64,000 bases of DNA from Ensifer sp. MPMI2T (GTDB taxonomy: Bacteria; Pseudomonadota; Alphaproteobacteria; Rhizobiales; Rhizobiaceae). The notes beneath the pieces were generated by a model. It saw nothing but the letters and a program-made list of their open reading frames with translations, did not search any database and was not told the origin of the DNA. Position numbers and translations under genes: made by a program. Positions 17,218-24,708 of the stretch are shown here, in pieces. Positions within the stretch are counted from its first letter, which is position 1. Each line of letters begins with the position of its first letter. The stretch lies in contig NZ_SRXN01000007.1 in assembly GCF_004827385.1 (NCBI RefSeq), positions 158,122 through 222,121 on the forward strand. Reading direction: 5' to 3'.

Positions 17218-17649
17218 TCAATTTAGAATCGGCGTCTCAGCCTGCTTCGGTGGCTCGCCAGTCGGCGTCTCTTCTGCGAATCCTGGCGAGCCACCTTCGC
17301 CCATCGTCATGCTCACCGATCCGCCCTCTTGGCCGACGACCATATCCATGGCTTTCTGCAGCTCATTCGCAGTGCTGACTTTGTACGGCAGCTTGTAATA
17401 GCGCGGCGCGCCTGCGCCGGAGTCCAAAAGAACCCATATGGCCTCATCGATGTCTATCCGCGCGCCGAGAACCGTGTACTTGCCGGCAGGCGGAGACAAC
17501 GGCGTTGCGTGGCCAAGTGGCAGGATTGTTGCGGGCGCGGTTAGCGCGGCAACAATGGCGAACGCGAGTGCTTGGCGGCGGGTGCCTTGGTAGGCGATGG
17601 CGGCGGCCGCCAGCACGAAGGCCAGCCAGAGTGTTATGGCGGGGGTCAT
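17218..17649 (-). CDS. Two-TM membrane protein of the stator-like cluster
   Basis: 143 residues from the ATG at 17649 (MTPAITLWLAFVLAAAAIAY). Two hydrophobic segments (about 2-21 and 28-50) are followed by a soluble domain of about 90 residues with a Gly/Glu/Pro-rich tail. The start overlaps the stop of the next upstream gene (ATGA). It is the fifth gene of the protease-ExbB-ExbD-like cluster. I do not recognise the soluble domain. Confidence 0.65.
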   Translation of the reverse strand: MTPAITLWLAFVLAAAAIAYQGTRRQALAFAIVAALTAPATILPLGHATPLSPPAGKYTVLGARIDIDEAIWVLLDSGAGAPRYYKLPYKVSTANELQKAMDMVVGQEGGSVSMTMGEGGSPGFAEETPTGEPPKQAETPILN

Positions 17650-17915
17650 GTACGGCGAGCCTTGAAGACAACGGTATCGGGATCGATGCCGCATGACTTG
17701 AAGGTCGTGCGATATAGCCAGCCAACCAGAAACAAAACGCCCACAAAGAAATTGATCGGGCCTCCAACCGCCATGCAGCAAAAGAATCCCAGGTCGCCAA
17801 TATCAACGTCAAGCGGTCTCTGCCCGCGGCGCCAGAAGAACTCCATAGCCAGTATTGACCCAATTGCGCCAAGCACGAGCCACGCAATTACTGCTCCGAC
17901 AATGATTTCCATCAC
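17646..17915 (-). CDS. Two-TM membrane protein of the stator-like cluster
   Basis: 89 residues. Membrane segments lie at about 4-25 (IVGAVIAWLVLGAIGSILAM) and 46-68 (FFCCMAVGGPINFFVGVLFL). Its start overlaps the stop of the ExbD-like gene by four bases. It probably belongs functionally with the neighbouring channel-like proteins. No family match can be stated. Confidence 0.65.
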   Translation of the reverse strand: MMEIIVGAVIAWLVLGAIGSILAMEFFWRRGQRPLDVDIGDLGFFCCMAVGGPINFFVGVLFLVGWLYRTTFKSCGIDPDTVVFKARRT

Positions 17916-18442
17916 CCTTCTCCTCTAATGTTCCTGAACACTTGCGACTCCGACCCGACCACAACAGCGCCGCCAGCCATCCGCCAGCGGAGCGCCGTTC
18001 GCTCCTGCTTGTCGGCGACCAGATCGACAACGCCAGTCCAGACCGTTCCGCCTTCGGCCAGCCGTATCTCTACGCTTACCGGCACTGGCACGCGGCCAGC
18101 ACAGCCAAAGCACCTAACGTTTACGACGTACTCGCCATCCGGCAGGCCGCGCGTGAAAGCGGATTCGTTGTTGATAGGCATGCTGTCATTGGCCGTGCCG
18201 AGGTCATCGCGCAGTAGAGCCCATACTTTGCCGGCCTTATTGCTGTAGCCGACCGCCTTATCGTTCGGGCCAGCAACCCAGAGATCCACGTCAATGGCTC
18301 CTGCGGGCCAGACAATGCTGGCCACCAAATTGCCAGGCGGATCGATTTGTGGGTCTGTAGGCGGATTGATCTGGGCCAGGAGCGTAATGACGAAAAACAT
18401 CAGCACGCCTAGGAAGTTGAACAGCGCATCTAGCTTAAGCAT
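17912..18442 (-). CDS. ExbD/MotB-like membrane-anchored protein with DUF2135-like domain
   Basis: 176 residues. A single N-terminal membrane segment (7-23) has an Asp at its edge (MLKLDALFNFLGVLMF), the layout of ExbD/TolR/MotB proteins, in which a membrane Asp carries protons. The outer domain begins after a Pro/Asp linker and has IVWPAGAIDVDLWV and later EYVVNVRCFG. This recalls the DVDLHV pattern of DUF2135/YfaP beta sandwiches rather than OmpA. It overlaps the ExbB-like gene by eight bases, so a complex is likely. The assignment rests on layout and context, not on strong identity. Confidence 0.55.
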   Translation of the reverse strand: MLKLDALFNFLGVLMFFVITLLAQINPPTDPQIDPPGNLVASIVWPAGAIDVDLWVAGPNDKAVGYSNKAGKVWALLRDDLGTANDSMPINNESAFTRGLPDGEYVVNVRCFGCAGRVPVPVSVEIRLAEGGTVWTGVVDLVADKQERTALRWRMAGGAVVVGSESQVFRNIRGEG

Positions 18443-18878
18443 GCTCGAAGCTCACCTTGCGGCCAGTCACCTTTTCGACCGACCACAGCCATAGCATCGC
18501 GAGCGCCCCGGTGATGGTGGAACAGAAGGCCGTCGCCATGCCGCCGAACAGCGAGTTGCCGGCCGCAATGACGCCTTCCGGCGATGACAGTGCGGCAATG
18601 TCAACATTGCTTAGGCCGATCGTGATGCCGACCAGCGTTCCGACGAAGCCTAGCGTCTCGCACAGCCAAGCGGCTTGCGCCAGGTGACTTCTGCGGCCAG
18701 CGAATGCAGCGGCAAGGCTGGTGACCAGGATGGCAGCGATCAGATACGACACATAGGAGCCGTCGCCGTTAAAAACGAACTGCGTGTAGCCGAGAATGGT
18801 GGCCGCGATGACGCCGGATGCGAAGATGGTGTTGAGGACGATGAGTTTTGCGGTGGCGCGAGAGGTGGTGGTGTTCAT
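18435..18878 (-). CDS. MotA/TolQ/ExbB-like proton-channel protein
   Basis: 147 residues from the ATG at 18878, which overlaps the protease stop. Four membrane segments (about 12-32, 43-62, 74-93 and 107-133). The third and fourth carry the family pattern: TLGFVGTLVGITIGL, compared with the LLGTVxGM helix of ExbB/MotA, and GNSLFGGMATAFCSTITGAL, compared with the ALxTTxxGLxxAIP helix. Such proteins form pentameric proton-driven motors with ExbD/MotB partners, and the next gene fits that role. It lacks the long cytoplasmic part of MotA. A phage-borne pair is unusual. Confidence 0.65.
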   Translation of the reverse strand: MNTTTSRATAKLIVLNTIFASGVIAATILGYTQFVFNGDGSYVSYLIAAILVTSLAAAFAGRRSHLAQAAWLCETLGFVGTLVGITIGLSNVDIAALSSPEGVIAAGNSLFGGMATAFCSTITGALAMLWLWSVEKVTGRKVSFEHA

Positions 18879-19507
18879 GCTGCCCTCCCGAGAAGGGCGC
18901 AAATGTCCTTGGATGGCACGACGAAGCCGAAGCCAGTCAAGGTCGTACTTCCTTCAATGCTCGCAAGCTGAACGGCTGCGTTGATTCCGATGATGTCGCC
19001 GCTAATGTCGAAGACAGGGCCGCCAGACATTCCCATGACCGTCGTCAGGTCAGACACATACGCCGCCTTCAGCGGGCCGATCTCTTGGCGTGCCCCGCTG
19101 ATGCGGCCCCACGCGGATACGAATTCCAATTCAATCGGGTTACCAACGGCGCGGATTAGCTCCCCAACCTCGGCCTCGCGGCATGTTAGATTAGACGCAG
19201 CGATGCCTGAGCCATTGGCGCTCAGCATGGCGACTTCATATGCTTTGTTTGACCAAAGCACCTTGGCGCCAAGAGTTTTGCCGCTGCTGGTCTTTAGCGA
19301 AACGGTGTTTTTGCCTTCGATGACGTGAGTGGATGTAAGGAATGCGCCGTTGCCGATATGAACGGCCGAGCCGTGGCCATTCGATAAAATGACCTTAACG
19401 GTGGAGGACGCGGGCGCTGGCATGCCGCTACCCGCCATGCTCGGCAGCGCAAACATGCCTGCCGCAAAAACTAGGAATGCGATGAATGCATAGATGTAGC
19501 GTCTCAT
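18875..19507 (-). CDS. Exported trypsin-like serine protease
   Basis: 210 residues. A signal peptide (MRRYIYAFIAFLVFAAGMFA...) is followed by a chymotrypsin-fold domain. His61 sits in LTSTHVIEG and Ser161 in GMSGGPVFD. The position normally held by the catalytic Asp (DxAxL) is Glu91 in AYEVAMLS. Ser-protease activity is therefore likely but altered, or the protein has become a binding module. It is the first gene after the promoter at 19605-19633 and is coupled to the ExbB-like gene. The product should act in the periplasm. Confidence 0.8.
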   Translation of the reverse strand: MRRYIYAFIAFLVFAAGMFALPSMAGSGMPAPASSTVKVILSNGHGSAVHIGNGAFLTSTHVIEGKNTVSLKTSSGKTLGAKVLWSNKAYEVAMLSANGSGIAASNLTCREAEVGELIRAVGNPIELEFVSAWGRISGARQEIGPLKAAYVSDLTTVMGMSGGPVFDISGDIIGINAAVQLASIEGSTTLTGFGFVVPSKDICALLGRAA

Positions 19508-19554
19508 GCTTTGGCCTCCTCTTCTGGCGCGCGTCGCGCCGTTGTGGTGGTTGC

Positions 19555-19571
19555 GTGGCTTGGTAGGCCAC
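19555..19571 (-). promoter_or_regulatory. mRNA leader hairpin with CTACCAA loop (upstream of protease gene)
   Basis: GTGGC-CTACCAA-GCCAC on the minus strand, followed by ACCACCAC, a second GC-rich hairpin, and AGAGGAGG before the ATG at 19507. It belongs to the recurrent leader family of this phage. Confidence 0.55.
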
Positions 19572-19604
19572 GGCCAGGCGCTTGATTGGCGCCTACAATG
19601 AACG

Positions 19605-19633
19605 ACACTAATGCACTTTTACAAATTTGTCAA
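19605..19633 (-). promoter_or_regulatory. Promoter/operator TTGACAAATTTGTA for the protease-stator operon
   Basis: -35 TTGACA (19628-19633), 17-base spacer, -10 TAGTGT (19605-19610). The palindrome ACAAATTTGT overlaps the -35 box, as expected for an operator. It lies 15 bases beyond the terminator that closes the lysis operon. Confidence 0.75.
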
Positions 19634-19647
19634 GGCCCAACGCAAGA

Positions 19648-19683
19648 CAAAAAAATAGCCCCTATCCGGTTAGGGATAGGGGC
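19648..19683 (-). terminator. Strong terminator after the structural/lysis operon
   Basis: On the minus strand GCCCCTATCC pairs with GGATAGGGGC around CTAAC, and TATTTTTTT follows. It separates the lysis genes from the protease operon. Confidence 0.9.
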
Positions 19684-19724
19684 CAGGTGCGCAGCATGGT
19701 CGCGGTTAAGCGCCGCTGTTGTTT

Positions 19725-20009
19725 TTAGGAGGATGATCTGCGGTTGGCCGTTCTCTCGAACGCGCGATCTAGCCTCTCGTGCAGGCCGTCGATGCGATTT
19801 CCTACGCTCTCGATGGCCTTCATAATCTGACTGGTCTGCTCCTGCATGCCCGCCTTCGTAACGTAGGATTCGGCGACGTGCAGTTTGTGACGGGCGAGCT
19901 CGTCGCGCACCGAGCCAATCGCGCCGGCCACGTATTTGCCAACACCGAAAATGGCGACGAAGATGCTGACGAAGAAGCCTACCGCGTACATAATCTCGGC
20001 GCCGGTCAT
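19725..20009 (-). CDS. Small membrane protein with coiled coil, holin-associated (XhlA-like)
   Basis: 94 residues. One membrane segment (about 7-29, MYAVGFFVSIFVAIFGVG) is followed by a long helical region (SVRDELARHKLHVAES ... ESVGNRIDGLHERLDRAFE). This layout matches haemolysin XhlA-like phage proteins that help holins. It is the last gene of the lysis cassette, overlapping the next by four bases. Confidence 0.65.
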   Translation of the reverse strand: MTGAEIMYAVGFFVSIFVAIFGVGKYVAGAIGSVRDELARHKLHVAESYVTKAGMQEQTSQIMKAIESVGNRIDGLHERLDRAFERTANRRSSS

Positions 20010-20416
20010 CTTTTCAGCACCCCAGCCAGGATCTGCGCGCCGGCAACTCCGCCGCCGACATAGAAGATATTTGCAAACACCACGTCGGCGTATTCCTTTA
20101 GTTGTGGCGGCAGCGCCGTCACGTCTGGCAGCGCGCCGTTCGCAAGGCTATCCGCCATGCCCCATCCGAACCACGCAGCGCACGGCACGGCGGCCAGCAG
20201 CCACGGAATCCAGAAGACTTTGTGCTGCATGCCTTGCTTGATAACCGAGGCCGACTCTGCGCTGGCCGCCATCCTGGCTTCAATTGCCTTGATCTTGATG
20301 TCGGCCGCGATGCGCTGTGCGTCATTGGCTGCGGCAAGGCGGGCTGCGTGAGCCCGCTCGAGCGCGCCGACTAGGTCGCCGGTAAACTGGCCGGCTATCC
20401 AGCGTAGCAGCCACAT
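20006..20416 (-). CDS. 3TM-type phage holin (gene-transfer-agent holin family)
   Basis: 136 residues from the ATG at 20416. An N-terminal amphipathic segment (MWLLRWIAGQFTGDLV) precedes a charged helix and two C-terminal hydrophobic segments (VFWIPWLLAAVPCAAWFGW and VVFANIFYVGGGVAGAQIL). This is the layout of the holin family first described in gene transfer agents. Holins permeabilise the inner membrane and release the endolysin. TGATG coupling joins it to the upstream gene. Confidence 0.75.
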   Translation of the reverse strand: MWLLRWIAGQFTGDLVGALERAHAARLAAANDAQRIAADIKIKAIEARMAASAESASVIKQGMQHKVFWIPWLLAAVPCAAWFGWGMADSLANGALPDVTALPPQLKEYADVVFANIFYVGGGVAGAQILAGVLKR

Positions 20417-20616
20417 CACGTCGGCAGCCCCATCTTCTTGGCCCACTTCCACCACGCTACTGGAATAGCGCCGATAGCTGCGGCAATGCCCGCTTCTATC
20501 GCAGCAGCAACGGCAGGATCGTCCGTTATCATCGACTTGACTTCTTCGCCGATATAGCCGGAGCCATAAAGCCAGCCTGCAATCATGTAGAGCGCGATGC
20601 GTATCCAGACGGTCAT
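20416..20616 (-). CDS. Second small holin/antiholin-like membrane protein
   Basis: 66 residues with two hydrophobic segments (5-22 and 34-55), the second rich in Ala and Gly (AAAIEAGIAAAIGAIPVAWW), ending in a basic tail. It overlaps the endolysin stop by four bases. Location and size fit a holin or antiholin. Confidence 0.65.
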   Translation of the reverse strand: MTVWIRIALYMIAGWLYGSGYIGEEVKSMITDDPAVAAAIEAGIAAAIGAIPVAWWKWAKKMGLPT

Positions 20617-21248
20617 TTCTTGCCTCCCCGGATGAGCGCAAGCAGGAAGCGGCCGAGCGCAGCCCAGAAGCCGCCACTGGTCGGCACCGCCTTCGCGCCG
20701 TAGCCACCAGCTTTCAGCGCCTTCTCAAACACCGCTGCATGGTCGGCGATCGTCTTCGCTTTATCAGTGCCGTTGATGATGCGGCGCGCGCCAACGTAAT
20801 CCACCGTAGCCCCGATGTAATCCGCCAGTTTCTTGCCGGTGAACCAGCCGTCGGTCATGCCGACGAACATAATCTTGGCCGCGATGTCCTGCCGCATTGC
20901 CAGGTTGAATTCGCGCAACAGCGCACCCTTCAGGCCAAGCTCCTTATCGGCGCGCTCGTAATTCGAGTCCCACGTTAGCTGGATATAGCCGCGCCCATAG
21001 GGAACCTGCCCGTACTTGCCTTTCACGCCGTACTTGCGGCCAGCACCCTTGCCGTATTCAGCGATCGGCTGCATCGTCTTGGCCGTCTCGTGCAGAGCCG
21101 TGGCGAGCATGTAGGCCAGATGCGCCAACGGTGTGCCGCGCCGTTCTGCCTCGTCTAGAATCGCGTCGACGCCATGCACCTGCTTTTCCGACATCTTGCC
21201 GGCGAACAGGGGCGAGCGCACCGCCGCGAAGAATTTCGCGCGATCCAT
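20613..21248 (-). CDS. Endolysin, GH19 chitinase-like lysozyme
   Basis: 211 residues from the ATG at 21248 with CAGGAGAC upstream. ALHETAKTMQPIAEYG supplies Glu54 and Glu64, and YGRGYIQLTWDSNYERA (84-100) is the typical GH19 core. The C-terminal end has a hydrophobic, basic tail (GRFLLALIRGGKK). The enzyme cleaves peptidoglycan at the end of the lytic cycle. It is at the head of the lysis cassette. Confidence 0.9.
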   Translation of the reverse strand: MDRAKFFAAVRSPLFAGKMSEKQVHGVDAILDEAERRGTPLAHLAYMLATALHETAKTMQPIAEYGKGAGRKYGVKGKYGQVPYGRGYIQLTWDSNYERADKELGLKGALLREFNLAMRQDIAAKIMFVGMTDGWFTGKKLADYIGATVDYVGARRIINGTDKAKTIADHAAVFEKALKAGGYGAKAVPTSGGFWAALGRFLLALIRGGKK

Positions 21249-21376
21249 TGGTGTCTCCTGTGTGGTGGTGGTTAGTGCCCGCGCATAAGCGGTACGCCAC
21301 TTGGCGTTGACTTTCGACTCCCACGCCACAATAGTGCGCCTGCAATCAAGGCGGGTGGGTGGAGGTCTCGGGAGGA

Positions 21377-22258
21377 ATGCGCATTGGAACTTTCGGGTCG
21401 TGTCTATCGAGGTGGACAGCCGACAAATTAAGGTGGTCGTTCGGCGGTGAAATAATAACCTGCGTTTACCACAATCGAAGCGACCAGTTTCTTGACTACT
21501 TCGTGGAAAAGACCGCTCCGGAGCCTTCCTATAGAGACCTGCTGTCAATCTGCGATCTGCCAGATGTAGAGGCTCCTGAAGAGTTCTCCGAGCAGAACAT
21601 CCTCAAAAACCAGTGTCGGCCGGCGCTTGGGAAACACCGTCTCTCTTTGGGTAGCGAATTTCTTGATGCGATCCTGCAGGAAAAACTAGACGTTCTCCTG
21701 ATGGACAACTTTATGGATGCGTCCGCCGAACTCGCGCTATATGAGGATGGCAATCGCAGGGTTAAGCTCTTCACTCGCAGGAGGATGAGCGGCTTAAAAA
21801 GACTCGGGAAGCTCGGCCCCGAGGAGGCCGCGAGAAATTACGAGCGCATCATCAAATTCGTGAAATCCGCTTCGCCAAAGACGAAAATCATATTCAACGT
21901 CTTCCCGTACAACACCTACCCTGACGCAGTGGCGCGGAAGGTGTGGACGGAAAGGTTTGAGGAGACTTTCCGTCCGAAAGGTGCAACTGTCATTCCGCAC
22001 GTGACTGTCCCAAAAGACCATTTCGGAGACAGTCACTCTCACTTCAAGAACCACTATTATTTTGTGTATGCCGGCATGGCCTATCAGGCGATAACTCGCG
22101 AGACACCGCGAACTTTATTGAGCCAGTCGCTGCTCAATGCGTTCAAGTCGACGCCTCTGATAGGCCGCCTCAAGCGCAAGCGCCTCTTCGTATCGGATGC
22201 CATAACGCTCGCCGGCTTCATACCCTGGGTCGACCAACTCCCCATCGGCGTTATATAG
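21377..22258 (+). CDS. SGNH/DUF6270-like protein, probable moron
   Basis: 293 residues from the ATG at 21377 (MRIGTFGSCLSRW); a GTG at 21359 is possible. The GSCLS start, where the second Ser would be the nucleophile, a central LDVLLMDNFMD and a C-terminal FGDSHSHFKNHYYFV give the pattern of SGNH-like proteins of the DUF6270/GSCFA kind, linked to polysaccharide acyl transfer or hydrolysis. It is read rightward against the phage operons and its last 144 bases overlap the tail spike gene. Its base usage is less GC-rich. Inference: a surface-modifying moron. Confidence 0.65.
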   Translation: MRIGTFGSCLSRWTADKLRWSFGGEIITCVYHNRSDQFLDYFVEKTAPEPSYRDLLSICDLPDVEAPEEFSEQNILKNQCRPALGKHRLSLGSEFLDAILQEKLDVLLMDNFMDASAELALYEDGNRRVKLFTRRRMSGLKRLGKLGPEEAARNYERIIKFVKSASPKTKIIFNVFPYNTYPDAVARKVWTERFEETFRPKGATVIPHVTVPKDHFGDSHSHFKNHYYFVYAGMAYQAITRETPRTLLSQSLLNAFKSTPLIGRLKRKRLFVSDAITLAGFIPWVDQLPIGVI

Positions 22259-24634
22259 CGGCTCGCGCTTCTCCCACACGTCATAGCAGAGCAAGCCGAA
22301 TTCAAACGGATCTAGCCCGTGTGCCTCAAACACAGTTTTGACGCGCTGCGCAACAAGGCCGATATGCGTTCTCACGCGACCATCGAACTTGAATTGATAC
22401 CATTCAACTGCGCCCCAGGCGTCAAGCACGGCGTCGAGGATAGCCTCTATCTCGCGCTTCTCGTTTTCGTCCGAAGTATTGATCGAGCCAGTTCCAGCGT
22501 ATACCACCGACCACCGACGCACTGCAGTGCCGAGCGTTCTGTCGTTATCGCTGTCTGGCCTCCAAACGCCGTTGACCACACCCTCCGGAACGGAAGGCGT
22601 GAGACGGATACCTTCAGTTGCAAACGTAGTGCCGCCCGCATTGTCGGACTGCAGCCGCAACGTTCCCGCGTCCGCGCGAACACGGAAATTCGCCACCCCG
22701 CCAGACTGATCGATCATGTTTATCGTCGGGTTGAACGACGAAACCGTGAAGTCGTTAAAGAATGTCCTGTCTTGCAGCCAAGTAACGTTGCTACCCTGGA
22801 AGCCGGCACCCCCGACAAGGCCACCGGACGACGTGAAGCCGACTTCCACTTTTACAGCAGCGATGAAGCCGCTTGCTCCGGTGCTGATAACCTCGATGAT
22901 GTTGCCGGAAACACCTGTTGAAGTTACCCCCGCAACAAAGAACCCGATCGCGTCAAGCGAAAGTACCGCTGCGCCGCCCGAAAGATGGTTCACGCCATTG
23001 ACGACAAGCGCAGTCACCGTGTTGTCGGCGTATAGCGAGCGCGTCGCGCCCTTGGCGTTGTTACCTTCGAGATAAAGACCGTTGAAGACAACGTTCGCGG
23101 CCTTACTGATGGCAATGCAGGCATTGCGGGTGGCGTCACCACCCGACTGCTGCACAACCGTATTGGTGAACGAGATGTTGCGACTGATGCGACCCGTTCC
23201 AACATCGGTGATGTGGATCGAAACGCCGTCACAGTCCGTAAGGTAGATGCCGTCGAAATTGTTTGCGTTCGCGTCAACGCCAACCTCAAGGCCCTTGGCA
23301 TTGTCCTCGTAGGCCGTGAAATTCTTGATCTCGTTCGACCACGAATGAACCGTCAGGGCGAAGCCAGCGCCGACGTTATCGACCGCGCAACCGATGACTT
23401 GGCAATCTTTGCTGGCGTCTGTCCACGACGCATTTCCGCCAGGCGACTGATTACTCGGGAGCCAGATGCCGCCGATCGTTGCCGCGTTTCCACGGAACCC
23501 GAGATTGATCATTCCAGCCTGGGGAACAGCACCGCTGTTGCTTGAAATGTCACCGAATACCGCAAGGCGGTTGGAGTTGGTGACGTTTCGGATCATGCCG
23601 CGGATCCGAACATGAGCAAAAAGCGTCTGCCCTACAGACTTCGGCCCGATCTCGTTGGTAATGCTATAGAAGCTAGTTGGCTTCGGGAAGAGCACATCCC
23701 TGCCAGTAGCAATTGCCGCGCGAATAGAGGCAGTGTCGTCCGTGGTGCCATCGCCCTTGGCGCCGAACCACATAATGTTAACTGCGCCGTCAAAAGCGCG
23801 CACCCACGCGCCAGACGTCGCTGCAATGGCGTCGGCCTTGATATAGATACCTTCCAGCGTGTCTGCGGCGATCTGTGCGGAGTAGTCGCCACCTCTCCAT
23901 ACGAACTGCCCCTCTCGACCCGCTTCGCGCAAAAACGCTGCGGTATGGGTCGCAGTGTCAATTGCCTTCAGAGCAGTGCGCGTGGCCGGGAATACGTTTG
24001 GGACGGCTGCCAACGCGGCTGCTGCTGCAGCTTCAGCCTGTGCCACAAGAGCAGCGCTCGCCTGATCGCTCACCAGCCGGAACATCGACCCAGACACGAT
24101 GCCGAGCACAATCATGCCGGCAGCCAGGCCGCCAGCAGCGACGTTGTTGCCACTGTTCGTCTTGATCGTCAGTGCCGCGCCGCCGTTGAACTGCACGGTT
24201 ACCGGAGAAGCCGTGTTGGCTTCAAAGACATTCATCCAGATCAGCGCCGAGGCACTGACAGGAATGCTCGTCGTCGCCTGGATTGCATTCGGCGTGCCTG
24301 CGCCAACGTCGGAAGCGATGATGAAGGAGAACGGCAGGTCGGAAACGCGTGTCCACGAACCAGTGCCAGATGCACCGTTCTTGCGGTAAATGCCGTTGTT
24401 CGCAACGGTAGCGTCGCCGATTACCCACGCCATGCTGTTGGCGCCGTGAGCGAGATCGGCATTAAGGGACGCAAGCGAAGAATAAATCAGGCCGCCGTTA
24501 GACAGGAAGGCATTGATGATCAATTCGTAGCCTGCGAGAAGATCGCGGACTTCATTTTTCTTGACTTTATGCGCGCCGGAAGACGGCACGCCATCGGTTT
24601 CGTAGTCGCGAAACACGGTTGCTGCGACGGCCAT
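22115..24634 (-). CDS. Tail spike/fibre with pectate-lyase-like fold and S74 intramolecular chaperone
   Basis: 839 residues from the ATG at 24634 (MAVAATVFRDYETDGV) with GGAG upstream. A particle-binding head leads to IMWFGAKGDGTTDDTASI, the start of a pectate-lyase-3-like beta helix. The last 110 residues form the S74 chaperone, starting at TSDENEKREIEAI, where the Ser-Asp pair directs self-cleavage after trimer folding. It probably recognises and degrades host surface polysaccharide. A terminator-like hairpin lies between it and the tip gene. Its C-terminal coding end overlaps the opposed moron. Confidence 0.87.
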   Translation of the reverse strand: MAVAATVFRDYETDGVPSSGAHKVKKNEVRDLLAGYELIINAFLSNGGLIYSSLASLNADLAHGANSMAWVIGDATVANNGIYRKNGASGTGSWTRVSDLPFSFIIASDVGAGTPNAIQATTSIPVSASALIWMNVFEANTASPVTVQFNGGAALTIKTNSGNNVAAGGLAAGMIVLGIVSGSMFRLVSDQASAALVAQAEAAAAAALAAVPNVFPATRTALKAIDTATHTAAFLREAGREGQFVWRGGDYSAQIAADTLEGIYIKADAIAATSGAWVRAFDGAVNIMWFGAKGDGTTDDTASIRAAIATGRDVLFPKPTSFYSITNEIGPKSVGQTLFAHVRIRGMIRNVTNSNRLAVFGDISSNSGAVPQAGMINLGFRGNAATIGGIWLPSNQSPGGNASWTDASKDCQVIGCAVDNVGAGFALTVHSWSNEIKNFTAYEDNAKGLEVGVDANANNFDGIYLTDCDGVSIHITDVGTGRISRNISFTNTVVQQSGGDATRNACIAISKAANVVFNGLYLEGNNAKGATRSLYADNTVTALVVNGVNHLSGGAAVLSLDAIGFFVAGVTSTGVSGNIIEVISTGASGFIAAVKVEVGFTSSGGLVGGAGFQGSNVTWLQDRTFFNDFTVSSFNPTINMIDQSGGVANFRVRADAGTLRLQSDNAGGTTFATEGIRLTPSVPEGVVNGVWRPDSDNDRTLGTAVRRWSVVYAGTGSINTSDENEKREIEAILDAVLDAWGAVEWYQFKFDGRVRTHIGLVAQRVKTVFEAHGLDPFEFGLLCYDVWEKREPLYNADGELVDPGYEAGERYGIRYEEALALEAAYQRRRLERIEQRLAQ

Positions 24635-24652
24635 GTTTTCTCCATCATGTAA

Positions 24653-24680
24653 AGAAAAGGCCCGCACGATGGCGGGCCGG
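24653..24680 (-). terminator. Terminator-like hairpin before the tail spike gene
   Basis: GGCCCGCC-ATCG-TGCGGGCC then TTTTCTTT on the minus strand, between tail tip and tail spike genes. It may reduce spike expression or need antitermination. Confidence 0.65.
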
Positions 24681-24708
24681 TTGGTAGGATATTTGGTGGT
24701 TACTGGCG

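Noticed and set aside
17218..19507. Calling the cluster a Zorya defence system
   Set aside because: No OmpA domain on the ExbD-like protein, no long ZorA tail and no ZorC, ZorD or ZorE genes; only the stator idea is shared.
23612..24652. Long + strand frame opposite the tail spike gene
   Set aside because: It mirrors the spike gene codon pattern, has no ribosome site, and gives an Arg/Cys-rich product without domains.
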